Positions 48,609 to 60,559 of a DNA stretch of 64,000 bases are shown here, in pieces; the first letter of the stretch is position 1; every line of letters begins with the position of its first letter. The stretch spans positions 1,984,001 through 2,048,000 of the forward strand of contig NC_089443.1 in assembly GCF_026210795.1 (NCBI RefSeq), in the 5' to 3' direction. This DNA is from Rhizophagus irregularis (taxonomy: Eukaryota; Glomeromycota; Glomeromycetes; Glomerales; Glomeraceae). The notes beneath the pieces are model-generated. The model had not been told where the DNA came from. It saw only the letters and a program-made list of their open reading frames with translations, and did no database searches. A program made the position numbers and the translations under genes.

Positions 48609-48818
48609 TCAAATGCAACAGTGGAGAGAATTTTTTCGCACCAAAATTTAATTAAAACAAAGCTTCGAAATAAGCTTTGCACAGAAAATTTGAATAAATA
48701 TTTAATGATTTTAATCAATGTTCCTGATATAGAAGATCTTGACTTTGAAAAAGCATACGATAATTGGATTAATTTAAAAGCAAGGCGGATGCAAAATGTA
48801 GTAAATTCTCAAGAGTGA
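48609..48818 (+). pseudogene. hAT-type transposase C-terminal fragment
   Basis: The frame runs SNATVERIFSHQNLIKTKLRN, then LNKYLMILINVPDIEDLDFEKAYDNWIN to a stop. The pattern (S-x-x-VERIFS, the K-x-R-N, and the LM-I hydrophobic helix) matches the hAT dimerisation region near the C-terminus of these transposases. Everything upstream is missing: the sequence switches abruptly from kinase-unit 3' flank at about 48605. It is a truncated relic inserted in the array. Confidence 0.65.
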
Positions 48819-49318
48819 AATTAATTTTTATTAATGAATTCGTAAATAAACATTTTTAGCGTAAATTTTTATATTTTAGTAATAAATAGAATTTTTTTGA
48901 GCTTTTGCTTTTATATATAAAGAGCAGATAAAATATTTTTTTGCGCATATCCTTTTAAATTTGAATAAGCGGTAAATGCACTGGCCGTCATCTGAATCAC
49001 GTATTGGACCAATAATGTAGCTCGAACGCACAACATATTTTTCCGACGTATAAAATATTTATTTAACGATATGTCTATTTTAAAATTTATAATATAATAA
49101 ATATAATAATATAAAATATTCAAAAAAAATATATTAGACCATAATATAAACCATCATGTGTATCATGTGTACCATGTGATAAATTATTAATGACTGCCGC
49201 GGTCCAATTAAGAACTACAAATCTTTTTTTCTAACGAAACTTCCCCTTTCCGTCTTTTCTCTTTTACCCACTGTAAAAAAAAAAAAAATGAATAGTATCC
49301 ACTTGGCCATCTAAAAAA
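48819..49318. other. Intergenic stretch
   Basis: AT-rich; no supported gene. A short less AT-rich segment at 48955-49040 shows no RNA-gene signature that I can support. Confidence 0.4.
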
Positions 49319-49616
49319 GTACGTAATGATTAGTTTATTTCTTTTCGTATTCATTACTAACTTTTGCCTTTTGTTTTTATAGGGTTCAACTTCTTAATCA
49401 TTTAATGAAAGTTTCATTCTTTTCTTTTTTCAAACGCGTGGAATTTGGTAAGAATTCAGATAATTTTTTTAATACATTCTTTTAATGAAATGTTAGAAAC
49501 GTTTCATTCATTTTTTTTGAGCAGGCCCGGATTCCGGAGAGTGGATTTCTGGTAGGAATTCTCTTTGGGGCATTTTTTTTTACAAAATGGGACCAATGTT
49601 TCATTTTACCTTTTAG
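49319..49616 (+). repeat. Second cluster of short intron-like units (plus strand)
   Basis: Predicted introns are 49319-49382 (GTACGTAATG to TTTTATAG), 49448-49524 (GTAAGAATTC to TTTGAGCAG) and 49552-49616 (GTAGGAATTC to CCTTTTAG). They separate a 65-nt and a 27-nt exon (49383-49447, 49525-49551). The middle intron contains an inverted pair AATGAAATG ... CGTTTCATT near its 3' side. A further TTTTTCAG|GTGGGACTTCTG acceptor-like site lies near 49783. A coding product is not evident. Confidence 0.45.
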
Positions 49617-51010
49617 TTAGATCATGTTGATGCTACTTTGGATCTTTGGAAGCATAGGACTTCGTAGAAGAATCCGAAGAATTAGTTTTTTCATTAATTT
49701 TTCGAAGTACCAGCCCCCAATTTTTGGATGTTAAGAGTAGTAAATTTCAAAGATATCAAAATAAAAAAAAAATGGTCTTTTTCAGGTGGGACTTCTGAAA
49801 AATGAAAATCCTATATATAAATGAATCCTCAAATTTTCACATTTTTACATACGTATAATTTTAAGAGCAATTAATAGGTATGGAATATTTAGAATATTTG
49901 GAGAGAACGTAATTAATTTATGTGTATTATCTTAAAGGATATACAATATATGATATTGCTTCGATACTTAATTACATATTTACTAAATTTAACAACGTAT
50001 TAAAAAATTTTAACAATATATTTATTAAATTTTATTACTAAATTTTATCGAGATGGTTAAAAAATTGTAAACGACTTTGATAATAAATTCGTGACGATTT
50101 ATTGAAAAATTAATCTGCAAGCGTCTTAATGTGCAGTAACTGCATGTACGTTTCAGCAAGGTAGTTTTGTCAAATAGTTTACTCCTATGGCCCTACCCAA
50201 TTTAGCATCGATTTACCGATCTAAATTTAACTTTCCCTTTTTAATAATTAACTTACAGGGTGATTTGATAGTTAAATAAGTTATGTTTATTAGAACGGAT
50301 TCGATTTAAAACTCTTCGTCCTCATCTTAATAATTTATACTTTACGTGCTTTTTTTTATAAACGTAATATAGTATTTAATAATAAAAACACAAATATTGC
50401 GCTATTTTCTAAAAAAAATCTATTATACCATTATACCATTACTTATTATCAATATTAGATATTATTAAATCGAATTCTATTTTAAGTAATTTATGTAAAT
50501 TATGAATCTTTGATCTAATAAAGGATGTACTAAGAATAAACGCAACAAACACCTAAAAAAAATAAGTCGTAAAAAGCATCAAAAATTTTGAATACATATC
50601 TTTTATTTATTTCATTTGCCGTTAACGTAAGTTAACTTTATGAATCGTTATATATTCATTCTAATGTCCGGTATTTTATGTTGACAAAAAAAAACGTTGT
50701 CTATTGGCAATGAAAAAGATACAATGGAAAGATAGATGGCACGAATTGACAATTATTAGCAGCTTCAAAGATCGAATATGTTAAAGGTTGAAATATCGCC
50801 TTTATTTTAACAAACTTTGGTAATAAAAATAAAATAAGATATTTAACATATCAATCATGATGCAGATTAGATTTTATGATTTTAGATTAAAAATTAATGC
50901 ATGTAATTCATTGGCATAAAAGATATAATTTAAACAAGTAATGATTTATATAAGGTTATTACAAAGTTCAAAAAAAACGCACAGCATATACTTATACAGT
51001 ATACACGGTA
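49617..51010. other. Intergenic, includes array 3'-flank copy from ~50450
   Basis: From about 50450 the sequence again matches the kinase-unit 3' flank (AAATCGAATTCTATTTTAAG, GGCACGAATTGAC) and leads into pseudogene copy 4. The earlier part shows nothing that I can name. Confidence 0.5.
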
Positions 51011-51197
51011 CAACGTGAAATTCGATATAACGTTCCATTAGTAAAATTTATCAAAAATCCGTTATATCAAGAATTCCGTTATATTGAGGGCAAATTAATT
51101 ATACGTTATGATAATCCGTTCCAGACCTCAATTCCGATATATCAAGATTTTACTTATGATCTGTTATATTGAGGTTCCGGTATATCGAATTTCTGTG
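51011..51197. mobile_element. 187-bp TA-targeting MITE (Tc1/mariner-pogo type)
   Basis: TA precedes (51009-51010) and follows (51198-51199) the element. Its ends CAACGTGAAATTCGATATAA and CACAGAAATTCGATATACCG (reverse) are inverted repeats. The interior repeats CCGTTATAT(C/T)(A/G)AG. The same flank in copies 2 and 3 reads CACGGTATATTCATT with no insert. TA duplication and GATATA-rich ends fit a pogo/Tigger-like derivative. Confidence 0.8.
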
Positions 51198-51604
51198 TAT
51201 ATCCATTTTTCTAAATATCTAATGAAAGGTCATTGTCAAAAATGTAATTGCAGAATCTATTACATTCTAAAGAAACTTTTCACCGAAACATAAAATTCAA
51301 TATCAATCATGAAGCTTGGAAAAAATTGTTGATGGGTCTAAATCAATAATATTTCACTAAAATGTAAAAGGTTAATCGCTGAAATTGGTCCGGAACTCCG
51401 GATATGAATAGTATTTCATACTCAAATTATTATTGATTTATAAACAATCAATGAAAAAAATAACAAGCCACTATCATTTTCTTTATAGTTAAAATAAAAA
51501 ACTATAATTAATATTTGTTTAACGTAAATCCATAGCATTTAACTTTATTAATTGTAACTAAAAATATTATACAAATGTATAAATTGAAATAAATAATTCT
51601 ATCT

Positions 51605-53844
51605 TACATGAATAAGTTTTTCAATCTATTTGTCCCTTGTTTTGCAGATTGTTCAAACCAATAAATTGCTTTATTTATATCTTTCTCAATTCCATCCCTA
51701 TTTTATACATAAGAGCATGATTATTTTGAGCATGCATATCTCCTAAATCTGCTGCTTTTTGATATAATTCAAACGCTTTTTGTTTATTAACACTAGTTCC
51801 AATTCCATTACTATAACAATATCCTAATCCGTTTATTCCCTCCTTACATTCTCCTTCAGCTGACTGTTCTGATAATTTAAAAGATTTATTATAATCTCTA
51901 TCAACCCCTTCTCCATTTCTATACATTAAAGCAAGATTATGTTGAGCTGACCTATTTCCTAACTCGGCTGCTTTTTCATATAAATGAGCAGCTTTTTCTA
52001 AGTCTTTTTTAACCCATATGCCTACGTCATAAAAATAACCAATTTTAAATATTCCCATTGAAGACTCCTTGTTAGCTAATTTTTCATAATATTCAAAAGC
52101 TAGCTTTTCATTTTTTACAGTTCCATAACCAAATTGACAGCATAATCCAACAAAATGATGGCACATATATGACCTTGTTTTGATGCTTTAATAAATAAAT
52201 TAAATGCTTGATTAAGATCTTTACTAGTTTCAATTCCACAATAATTAAATATCCAAGTAAGAAAATAGAATCCAAATTATTTTGATTATCTATCAACCAA
52301 TTATAAATTTCTTGCGATTTTATATCACGACTATCAAAATAATCAAAAATATATTCGTATGAATCTTTTCCCACATTAACCAATTTAAAGATAAATTCTA
52401 CTATTTCATTAATTATTTTACTTAAATTCTTTTCAGATAAAATACTTTCATTAATTATTTGTTCATTTGCTGATATTTCTTTTGTATTCATTTTATCAAA
52501 ATTTTGAATAATTTGAGACAATTCCCTATGGTATGAATTACTGACACTTGAAGAAGTATTAACATTAGTTGAATTAATATCTTGCTCATCTGATAATTGA
52601 AGATCTGATTTAACTTGATGATTTTCTGTTATCACGCTTGTTTTTGCTACTACCTGGTCAATAGTTGGACGATTATCAGGCTCTCCATCCCAACAACCTA
52701 AAACAAAGAATATATAATTTAAGAAATAAATTACAATGTATTGAATAAAATTTAATATAATTACCAGTATAAAGTTTTATATAATTTTCAGGTGTATCAG
52801 GAATAGGATATTCTCTAATACCTTGCAAAATTTTCATAATCAAACAAAAATCATATTCTTCACTAGTAGAAAAGGGAGGTTGTCCGCTAGATATCTCCCA
52901 TAACAGTACTCCAACACTGTAAACATCGCTTTTTTCGTTAAATGAGGATAATTGTGTTAAATTTTTATTATTTTTTTGTTTATTAAAATTTTTTGGATCA
53001 ACGTAAGGAATTATTCCGAATAATTTTGATTGTTTGGACGATGATCCAATTCTTTCTGACAAACCGAAATCGGCTACCTTTATTGTGTTTCTATGAACCA
53101 ATATATTATTTGAATGCTATTATAATTAATATATTTAAGATTAATAAAAAAATATAAAAATGAAAATTTACATTTTAATAAAATTAATTAAATTAAAATA
53201 AATACCAAATCACGGTGTACGATCCCTTCAACATGTAAGCACGACAAGCTAATTGGTACACCATGTTGTATTTATTGTCCCAGGTAAAATTATTGAAATT
53301 TTTTTTTAAATAATCTCTAAGAGTACCGGAATCTGCATATTCCATAACTAATAGATATCTTTTTAATGAATCTTGGTTGTCTAACGACTAACGAGTTAAA
53401 AAGAAATAATTAAAAAAATTAATTTTATTACATTTTGAATAGTCAAATAACATATTTTTAAATATTATTATCATTGGATAGTTTTATTAATATAATATAT
53501 ACCTGACTCAAACTTTGCAATTCCGTAAAACTTAATAATATTATCATGAAATGGTATGTATTTTTGAAGGTTAAGCTATATAATGAATATAAATTTAATG
53601 AGTATATATTATAATTGCTAGTATCGAAGTGAATCTAAATTACCTCATGTACAATTTCTTTTACAGGGACAGATTTTAACGCTATATATTGTTCCGAATC
53701 TTTCCAATTTGCACGATGAACTTTTCCGAATGACCCAGAACCAATTTCTTGAATATTACTAAGATGTTTGCGTTCATAAAATTTAAAATATTCTTTAACA
53801 ATAGCTTCCTCAATCCAACTAACCCATTCATTTATATTTTGCAT
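51605..53844 (-). pseudogene. TKL kinase-Sel1 gene, decayed (copy 4)
   Basis: Recognisable exons: 53644-53844 (GSGSFGKVHRANW, YIALKS), 53503-53575, 53206-53380, 52765-53116 (VADFGLSERIG) and 51605-52697. Defects: exon 3 has a 7-bp deletion before the HRDL motif (LACGVSCLH becomes LAC-RAYM), which shifts frame. Exon 5 lost one base at about 52250 (LLGYFNYYG becomes LLGYLIIVE) and another near 51705 (MGDGIEKD becomes IGMELRKI). The linker is also shortened. Exon 1 is short after KS, missing about seven residues. No full-length kinase can be made. Upstream sequence is not a normal promoter but the exon-5 remnant of another unit. Confidence 0.85.
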
Positions 53845-53849
53845 TTCGT

Positions 53850-54120
53850 GATTTTCCTTTATACTAATAGTTTTGTAGTCGTTATTGCTTTTAAACTTTT
53901 TACTACCTGCCCTATAAAAAAAGTTTGTGCTAAATTTGTGCCAAATGGGTTAATCATACGATATTTGTTTAGAATTTGTTCGAATTTATATTATTTTTTA
54001 GTACAAATTTCGAATAAATGTTGTATGATTAGCCCGTTTGGCACAAATTTAGCACAAACCTTTTATAGGGCTTGGCCTATGGTTGGTCGATTACTTGGTT
54101 CATTATCCCAACAATCTAAA
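53850..54120 (-). pseudogene. Exon-5 remnant of another kinase-Sel1 unit, split by a MITE
   Basis: On the minus strand 54075-54120 reads TTTTAG then DCWDNEPSNRPTIGQ, the start of exon 5. After the MITE (53909-54071) the frame resumes as VVKSLKAITTTKLLV and hits a stop. The piece then abuts the start of copy 4, with no intergenic spacer. A deletion or unequal exchange has thus fused the tail of one unit's kinase exon to the first exon of the next. Confidence 0.7.
53909..54071. mobile_element. 163-bp palindromic MITE in kinase exon 5
   Basis: Ends GCCCTATAAAAAAAGTTTGTG and the inverse CACAAACCTTTTATAGGGC. Arms continue through ATTTGTGCCAAA. No ORF. The terminal CCCTATAAAA is shared with the 19132-19262 element, suggesting related families. 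Flanks CTG/CTT may be a degraded 3-bp target duplication. Confidence 0.75.
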
Positions 54121-54179
54121 AAGTACATATCTACATATCCGCCGATCTGCGGAATTAACAAAATTCGTCTAAATTAAGG

Positions 54180-54984
54180 AATTTGACAACAATTTAATAA
54201 AATTAGGTTAATTAAGTTTCGCAAAAATGATCCCACTTGTGCTACATGATCATATAAGAAATTACTTCAACAAAAAAAGTAGCGTTGAAAAATTTTTTTC
54301 TTACGTAAACTCCCTATTAAATTCCCCATCAACTTTTCAACTAGTTTTTACATCAAGTTAGTTAAGAATTTTTGCAAGTATATTAGTAATTATTTTACAT
54401 TAGATACAACTTGGAGCTGTTTTTTTATTTTTATTTTTATAAAAAACTCGATGATTTATAATACACGAGCAAAATTGGATTATAAAATTTTGCTTTTAAA
54501 TAGTTTTATCAATTTATTTATTATAAATAGAACCATCATTATTTGTTTCGATTATAAATTTTATAATCATGAATGTCCAAATGGAAGAACCAATATAAAA
54601 AACTCAAGAAAGTGTAATATATTAATATCATATAAATATTTTTTTAACCCCTGATAAAAGTTCATTTGTAATTGCGGAGTCTTATTTTATTATTCTGAAA
54701 AAATGCAACATAAACTTTAATGTCAATTATGAAGATTGAAAAAATATTTACGTAAAATGGTAATCATTTAATTGGACCGTTGATAACGAATAATAAGAGG
54801 TTAATTTATAAATTGATTCGTGTTCAAATTATTGATTTATAAAACAATCAAAAGAAAAAATTATAGTTAAAATAAATAAATAATAGTTATTGGCCGAACT
54901 GCGATGTAATTATATATATTTTTAATTAAATACGTAAAATACAGTATTATAAAATACGACACAAATATATAAATAAAAAAATTC
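54180..54984. other. Intergenic, 3' flank of copy 5
   Basis: An open frame at 54451-54654 (+) is AT-driven and not supported. From about 54660 a shortened version of the array's 3' flank is recognisable. Confidence 0.4.
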
Positions 54985-57282
54985 TTAATTTACGTGAATT
55001 ATTTTTTTTAACTTTTCCAACCTATTTTGAGCATCTTGATATCCTTGTTTGGCAGATTGTTCATACCAGTAAATTGCTTTATTTATATCTTTCTCAATTC
55101 CATCCCCTATTTCATACATATCACCAAGATTATGTTGAGCATACATATCTCCTAAATCTGCTGCTTTTTGATATAATTCAAACGCTTTTTGTTTATTAAT
55201 ATTAGTCCCAATTCCGTAACTATAACAATATCCCAATACCCTTATTCCACTCAAACATTCTCCCTCAGCTGATTGTTTAGATAAATTAAATGCCTTGTAA
55301 TCATCTTTATCAATACCGATTTCATTTATATACATAATGGCAAGATTACTTTGAGCCACATTATGTCCTAAATTTGCTGCTTTTTCATATAAATGAGCAG
55401 CTCTTTTTAAATTTTTTTTAACTCCTATACCTTGTTCATAAAAAAAACTAATTTTAAATATTCCTAACGCAATCTCTTTATTAACTAATTTATCATAATA
55501 TTCAATAGCTAGCTTTTCATTTTTTACAGTCCCATAGCCAAATTCATAACATCCTCCAACGTAATATTGTGCTAATATATGACTTTGCTTTGATGCTTTG
55601 ATAAACAAATCAAATGCTCGATCAAAATTTTTACTAGCTTCAATTCCTACATAATTAAAATATCCAAGTAAGAAAATAGAATCCAAATCATTTTGATTAT
55701 TTAACAACCAGCTATAAATTTCAAATGAATTTATATTATGATCATTAAAACAATCAAAAATATAATCATATGCTGATTTTCCTCTATTGTTTAATTTAAA
55801 AATAAATTCTACTATTTCATTAATTATTAAATTCATTTCAGAAGAATTAATTATATTAAACATTTCACTTGTTGATACTGTAGGCGCTATTTCTTTTATA
55901 TTCATTTTATCAAAATTTTGAATAATTTGAGATAATTCTCCATGGTATGAATCATTGATACTTGAAGAAGTATTAACATTAGTTGGATTAATATCTTGCT
56001 CGTCTGATAATTGAAGATCTGATTTAATATGATAATTTTCTGTTATTATAGTTGTTTTTGTAATCATCATTGATTTTAATCTTTCTATCACCTGGTTTAT
56101 AGTTGGACGATTATTTGACTCACCATCCCAACAATCTAAAAAAGAAGAATATATAATTTAAGAAATATATTACAATGTATTGAAAAAAAAGTTTAAATAT
56201 TATTTACCAGTATAAAGTTTTATATATTTATCAGGTGTATCAGGAATAGGATCTTCTCTAAGACCTTGCATAGCCAAATCAAGATCATATTCTTTAGTAG
56301 AAAAAGGAGATTGTCCGCTAGATATCTCCCATAAAAGTACTCCAACACTGTAAACATCGCTCTTTTCATTAAATGAGAAAATTTGGGTTAAATTTTTATT
56401 GTCTTCTCGTTTACCAAATCTTGTTGGATCAATGTAAGGAATTATTCCAAATAATTTTGATTGTTTGGATAATGAATCAATTCCCTTTGATAACACCTTT
56501 ATTGTGTTTCTATGAACCAATATATTATCAGAATGCTATTAAAATGTATATATTTAAAATTAATTATATAATAAATATAATTTACGTTTAATTAAATTAA
56601 AATAATTACCAAATCACGATGTATGATACCTCCATTATGTAAACATGACACGCCACAAGCTAACTGGTACGCCAAGTTGTATTTATTATCCCAGGTAAGA
56701 TTATTGAAGTTTTTCTTCAAATAATCTTTAAGAGTACCAGAATCAGCATACTCCATAACTATTGAATATTTTTTTAATAGATCATCTTGATTGTTTAAAT
56801 AAAAGAAATAATTAATTATTTTATTACTTTTTTTTGCAAAAGTCAAATAACATATTATTTATCATTGGATAGTCTTATTATATACCTGACTCAAATTTTG
56901 TAACCCCATAGAACTTAATAATATTATCATGAAATTGTATTTTACTTTGAAGCTTAAGCTATATATATATATCAATATAAATTTAATGAGTATATACTAC
57001 AGTTATTGAAGTAATAAAGTTATTGTATTTCTTAATTACCTCATGTACGATTTCTTTTACAGTGACGTCATTAAGATTAAAAAAAGATTTCAAAGCTATA
57101 TATTGTTCAGAATTTTTCCAATTTGCACGATAAACTTCTCCGAATGTACCGGAACCAATTTCTTGAATATTACTAAAATTGTATTCATAACATTTAAAAT
57201 ATTCTTTATCAATAGCTTCCTCAATCAAATCAATCCATTCATTTTTATTTAAAGTGTCTTGCATTTCGATATTATTAGACAT
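54985..57282 (-). CDS. Kinase-Sel1 protein lacking DFG, predicted pseudokinase (copy 5)
   Basis: Exons 57040-57282, 56886-56958, 56610-56785, 56208-56535 and 54985-56135 give 1971 nt (656 aa) without a stop. The glycine loop (GSGTFGEVYRANW), VAIK lysine (YIALKSF) and HRDL are kept. The magnesium-binding DFG is gone: where other copies read [14 protein letters not shown] this one reads TIKVLSKGIDS, an in-frame 12-bp loss. The normal exon-3 acceptor is also mutated (CGTTAG to TTTAA), but an AG three codons in (before ATGATC) keeps the frame, dropping three residues. Both changes preserve the reading frame, suggesting the protein is still made but is catalytically dead. The Sel1 repeats (e.g. 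[30 protein letters not shown]) are intact. Confidence 0.8.
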
Positions 57283-57400
57283 TGTGGAAGTATGAACGAC
57301 AGCAAAGATTATTTGTCGTACGGAAAAAAATGAAATCCTATTTATATGAATTCTGGTAACACATGACAGAAAAGGAATTTTGTAACATTGCCGATTATAA

Positions 57401-59298
57401 TTTAATTGCGAGTTCGGAACAAATATATTATATAATTTATCGCAATAATTTATTCTTTACATACTAAAGCATAACCAAATTCATACGCTATTTATTTAAA
57501 AAGAAATCTATTATATCATTAACCAAACCTATCGATCTTTTTATTATTATGATCGACGGATTAAATATATGCTGATAAAAGAATATAAATTAAGTATAAC
57601 CAATATCTGATTTAAAAAATATTTTTATATTTTCTCTAGATCCACTATTTATTATTTACGTCGGCGGTCAAATATTACACAAGTATTCGCTTTTATTATA
57701 AGACAAAGCCAATTGCGCCACATTATGAATCTTGTGGAGTTGTGGTTCTGCATCTGCGTTAATAATGAATTAAGAATTTTTTGTTCGTGAATTTGTTTAT
57801 AAGATTATTTTTCTCCTTTTTTTCAAGTGTGGGTCCATATTGGAAATTTCTTTTACAATAACGTATTTTAAAACTATTTCATTATTATGTTTTTTTTTCA
57901 TATTACTAACAATGAAGGTGAAGTAAAGGAGACGTACAAGAATATTTTTTGCTACGTTTTTTTACATTGCGCATAATTGAAGAGCAGAGCCACTTTAAAT
58001 TAATAATGTGAAAATGAGAGATTTGATGTCAATAATTACCATCATCTGTAAAATTGTAAGTCATTAACGAGGGCAAAAGTAAAGGAGGAGTATGTAAAGA
58101 GTACTAGTTTTTCCACGTTTTTATACACTGTGTCATGCTAAAATTAGAAAATGGGTGACTTGAGTAACTTGAATCAACAACCGATTAAAATGTATATTAG
58201 AACTAGCTGTAGCCTGTTGCGACAGTTGCGTTGCAACAGGATTAAATGAGTTCAAATCAATATAAAATTTTTGTTTTATATTTAGATAAATTAGGTCTTA
58301 TAATATTAACATGTTTTTTTTTTATTTTAAGTAAAAAAATAAAAAATAATAAAAAAAAAATCATATAAAGCATATTTATTCAATAAAAAATATTTTATTT
58401 TGATTATACCGCCAATCCAAACCTAAAAGGTGAAAGAACGAAAAAAGAAAAAAGTAGAAAAAACAAATTAGTAAAATAATAAGAAAAAAAATAATAAAAT
58501 TATAAAATCATGCTTACTATAGGACTGAGTTGTTATCTACAAATTATTAATGTAAGTTGTTAATATTATTAGTAAAATTAATCATGTGGAGAGCAAGTTA
58601 ATGTAATAAATGAGTACCTCGGTTGAGTTTAGTGAAATCTATTGCTACTATGGATTTTAGAAAATAATAATTAATTATTGTACATTAAAGATCTGATCAC
58701 CGATCTTAAGCGGCTAAGCCTAAAGACGAAATAACTAATAACGATAATATACTTATACATAAAAAAATATGAAAAATTACATGAAAATATATTTAGTATA
58801 GATTATTATAAAGAGAAAAAAACTAGGATAAAAATATTAAAAATTAAAATCTCGGTTTTAACAAGCTAAAAAAATAATATTAAAAAAAAAAGATAAAAGT
58901 GATCGAAAAAAAATATTATTAAAAAAAGATCAGGTCTTAAAAAAGACGATTATTAAATAACAATTGATCCGGTTTGAAAAAAAGATCTAGTCTAAAAAAA
59001 GAAGTCTTAAAATCAAACGTTCGGATAACTACCTGCTGCAGTCGATCGCATCATCCTGAATGGCCGAAAATGAAACAATGATTAGTAAAACAAATTAAGC
59101 TTTTTTTCGTCAATTAGCAAAAAAAAAAAAATATCCGATTAAAATTTCAGCCAATCAAATTATTCAAACCATAATAATTATGGAATAGATCAGGCGCAGT
59201 CGAATCACGCTTCGCGCAATTCAAAATTATTTATACAGGTTAATCTAAACGTTACTGTTACACACCTATTTCTTTAATTATATACAATGTTTAAACGG
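57401..59298. other. Gene-poor stretch
   Basis: No supported gene. A short perfect-armed hairpin CCTGTTGC ... GCAACAGG is at 58212-58240. 58850-59030 is purine-rich with repeated GATC(A/T)AGTCT words. Possibly the remains of old retroelements. Confidence 0.4.
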
Positions 59299-59561
59299 TT
59301 TTGGTACGAAATCTCGTGAACGAGACCGACAACAAAATCAACAAAATCTCGACAATCCGAAATATTTACAAGTCGACAAGTTGATTATCCCGACAATTTT
59401 AGAACAAAATTATAAAATTTATCACATTTAAACTAAATATTACATATTGCAACTTACAAAATTGTCGATATAATGACTTGTCAGAATTTTGGATTGTCGA
59501 GACTCGAGATTTTGTTGTCGATCTTGTGTAGTGACTGTCGAGATTTTGATCGGATACCATT
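59299..59561. mobile_element. Foldback element with CGACAA-rich arms
   Basis: The left part (GAGACCGACAACAAAATC, AAAATCTCGACAATCCGAA, ACAAGTCGACAAG) is the reverse complement of the right part (GATTTTGTTGTCGATCTTG, TTTTGGATTGTCGAGACTC, GACTTGTCAG), with small indels. The core is AT-rich, no ORF. Confidence 0.6.
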
Positions 59562-60238
59562 TATACTATATACTATATATATATTAAATAACATAATTTT
59601 AGTCACATTTTATTTAATCAACTAATTTATTGGAGCCAAATTTTATGGTTATCCAAAAAAAAAGATAAAACTGGTAGAAGTACCAAGTATACTTGATTTA
59701 AAATATTTTACATATTTCTCGTTAAATTTATAATTATTAAATATTACAGAATATTTTATCTACGTGTCAAAATGTTTGACCAAAAGAGATTATAATAGAA
59801 TTAATAATCCTAAAATAGGTGGAATATAGATTATATAGATAATTGGTCCAATTATCTATCTACTGAAATTTTCCCCCATTCGTCTTGTCCATCTAATTCC
59901 ATTGTCATCATGAGCATTTCATATTATAGATATTATAATTTAAATTTTTATTAAAATGTTTTACACAAAACGTAGTGGAAACAGTGGCAACAAGTTTCGT
60001 TTTAAAAACATGATTGTACTATATTTCTCATATTTCTCATTAAATTTATATATTTATTATAAAGCCTTTATCACCCAATTTTATTTTTACATCGGTTAAA
60101 ATTGTTGCAAAGCATTTGTCTTTTAACTTAATATTCTTGGAGTTACTACTAATTTGTTACGTCCCAAGCTTCAGATCTGTATTTACGTCACGTTTATCAA
60201 TTCCCAAAGCTCCTATAATATTACTAGAAGGAAGGTTC

Positions 60239-60487
60239 CTACAAAGAAAAAACCCAAAGAAATTTAACGTTAGTAATGTTTACTAACGTTAAAAGAAGTA
60301 ACCTCACCTTCCATTTGCGTTCTAAAGTGTCTAGGGGACTCTTACAAAAAAATAAAAATAAAAATAAAGGAACGTTAATAATGGTTTAATGTTTATTAAC
60401 ATTCCTAAACAAAAAAAAAAATTTTAGTTCTTACAATTCTAAAGTCCAGTTCCAAGAAGCTGAAGTCTAGGTCCAGAAAGACATTCC
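60239..60487 (-). repeat. Third cluster of short intron-like units (minus strand)
   Basis: On the minus strand: intron 60239-60307 (GTGAGGTTAC to CTTTGTAG, 69 nt), preceded by a 33-nt exon (60308-60340) and intron 60341-60434 (GTAAGAACT to TTTTTGTAAG), and preceded by a 52-nt exon (60435-60486) with acceptor CTTTAG at 60487. Introns contain AACGTTAGTAA ... TTACTAACGTT-type hairpins, as in the 6648-7409 array. A coding product is not evident. Confidence 0.5.
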
Positions 60488-60559
60488 TAAAGAAAAGGAA
60501 CGTCAGTAACGTTCCAAAACAAAAAAAAAACTGAAAGAAAAAAAGAAACCTTCGTTTAT

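Noticed and set aside
48955-49040. Possible tRNA gene
   Set aside because: No consistent acceptor stem or A/B box pair could be drawn.
54451-54654. 67-aa ORF
   Set aside because: AT-driven composition, no domain, inside decayed array flank.
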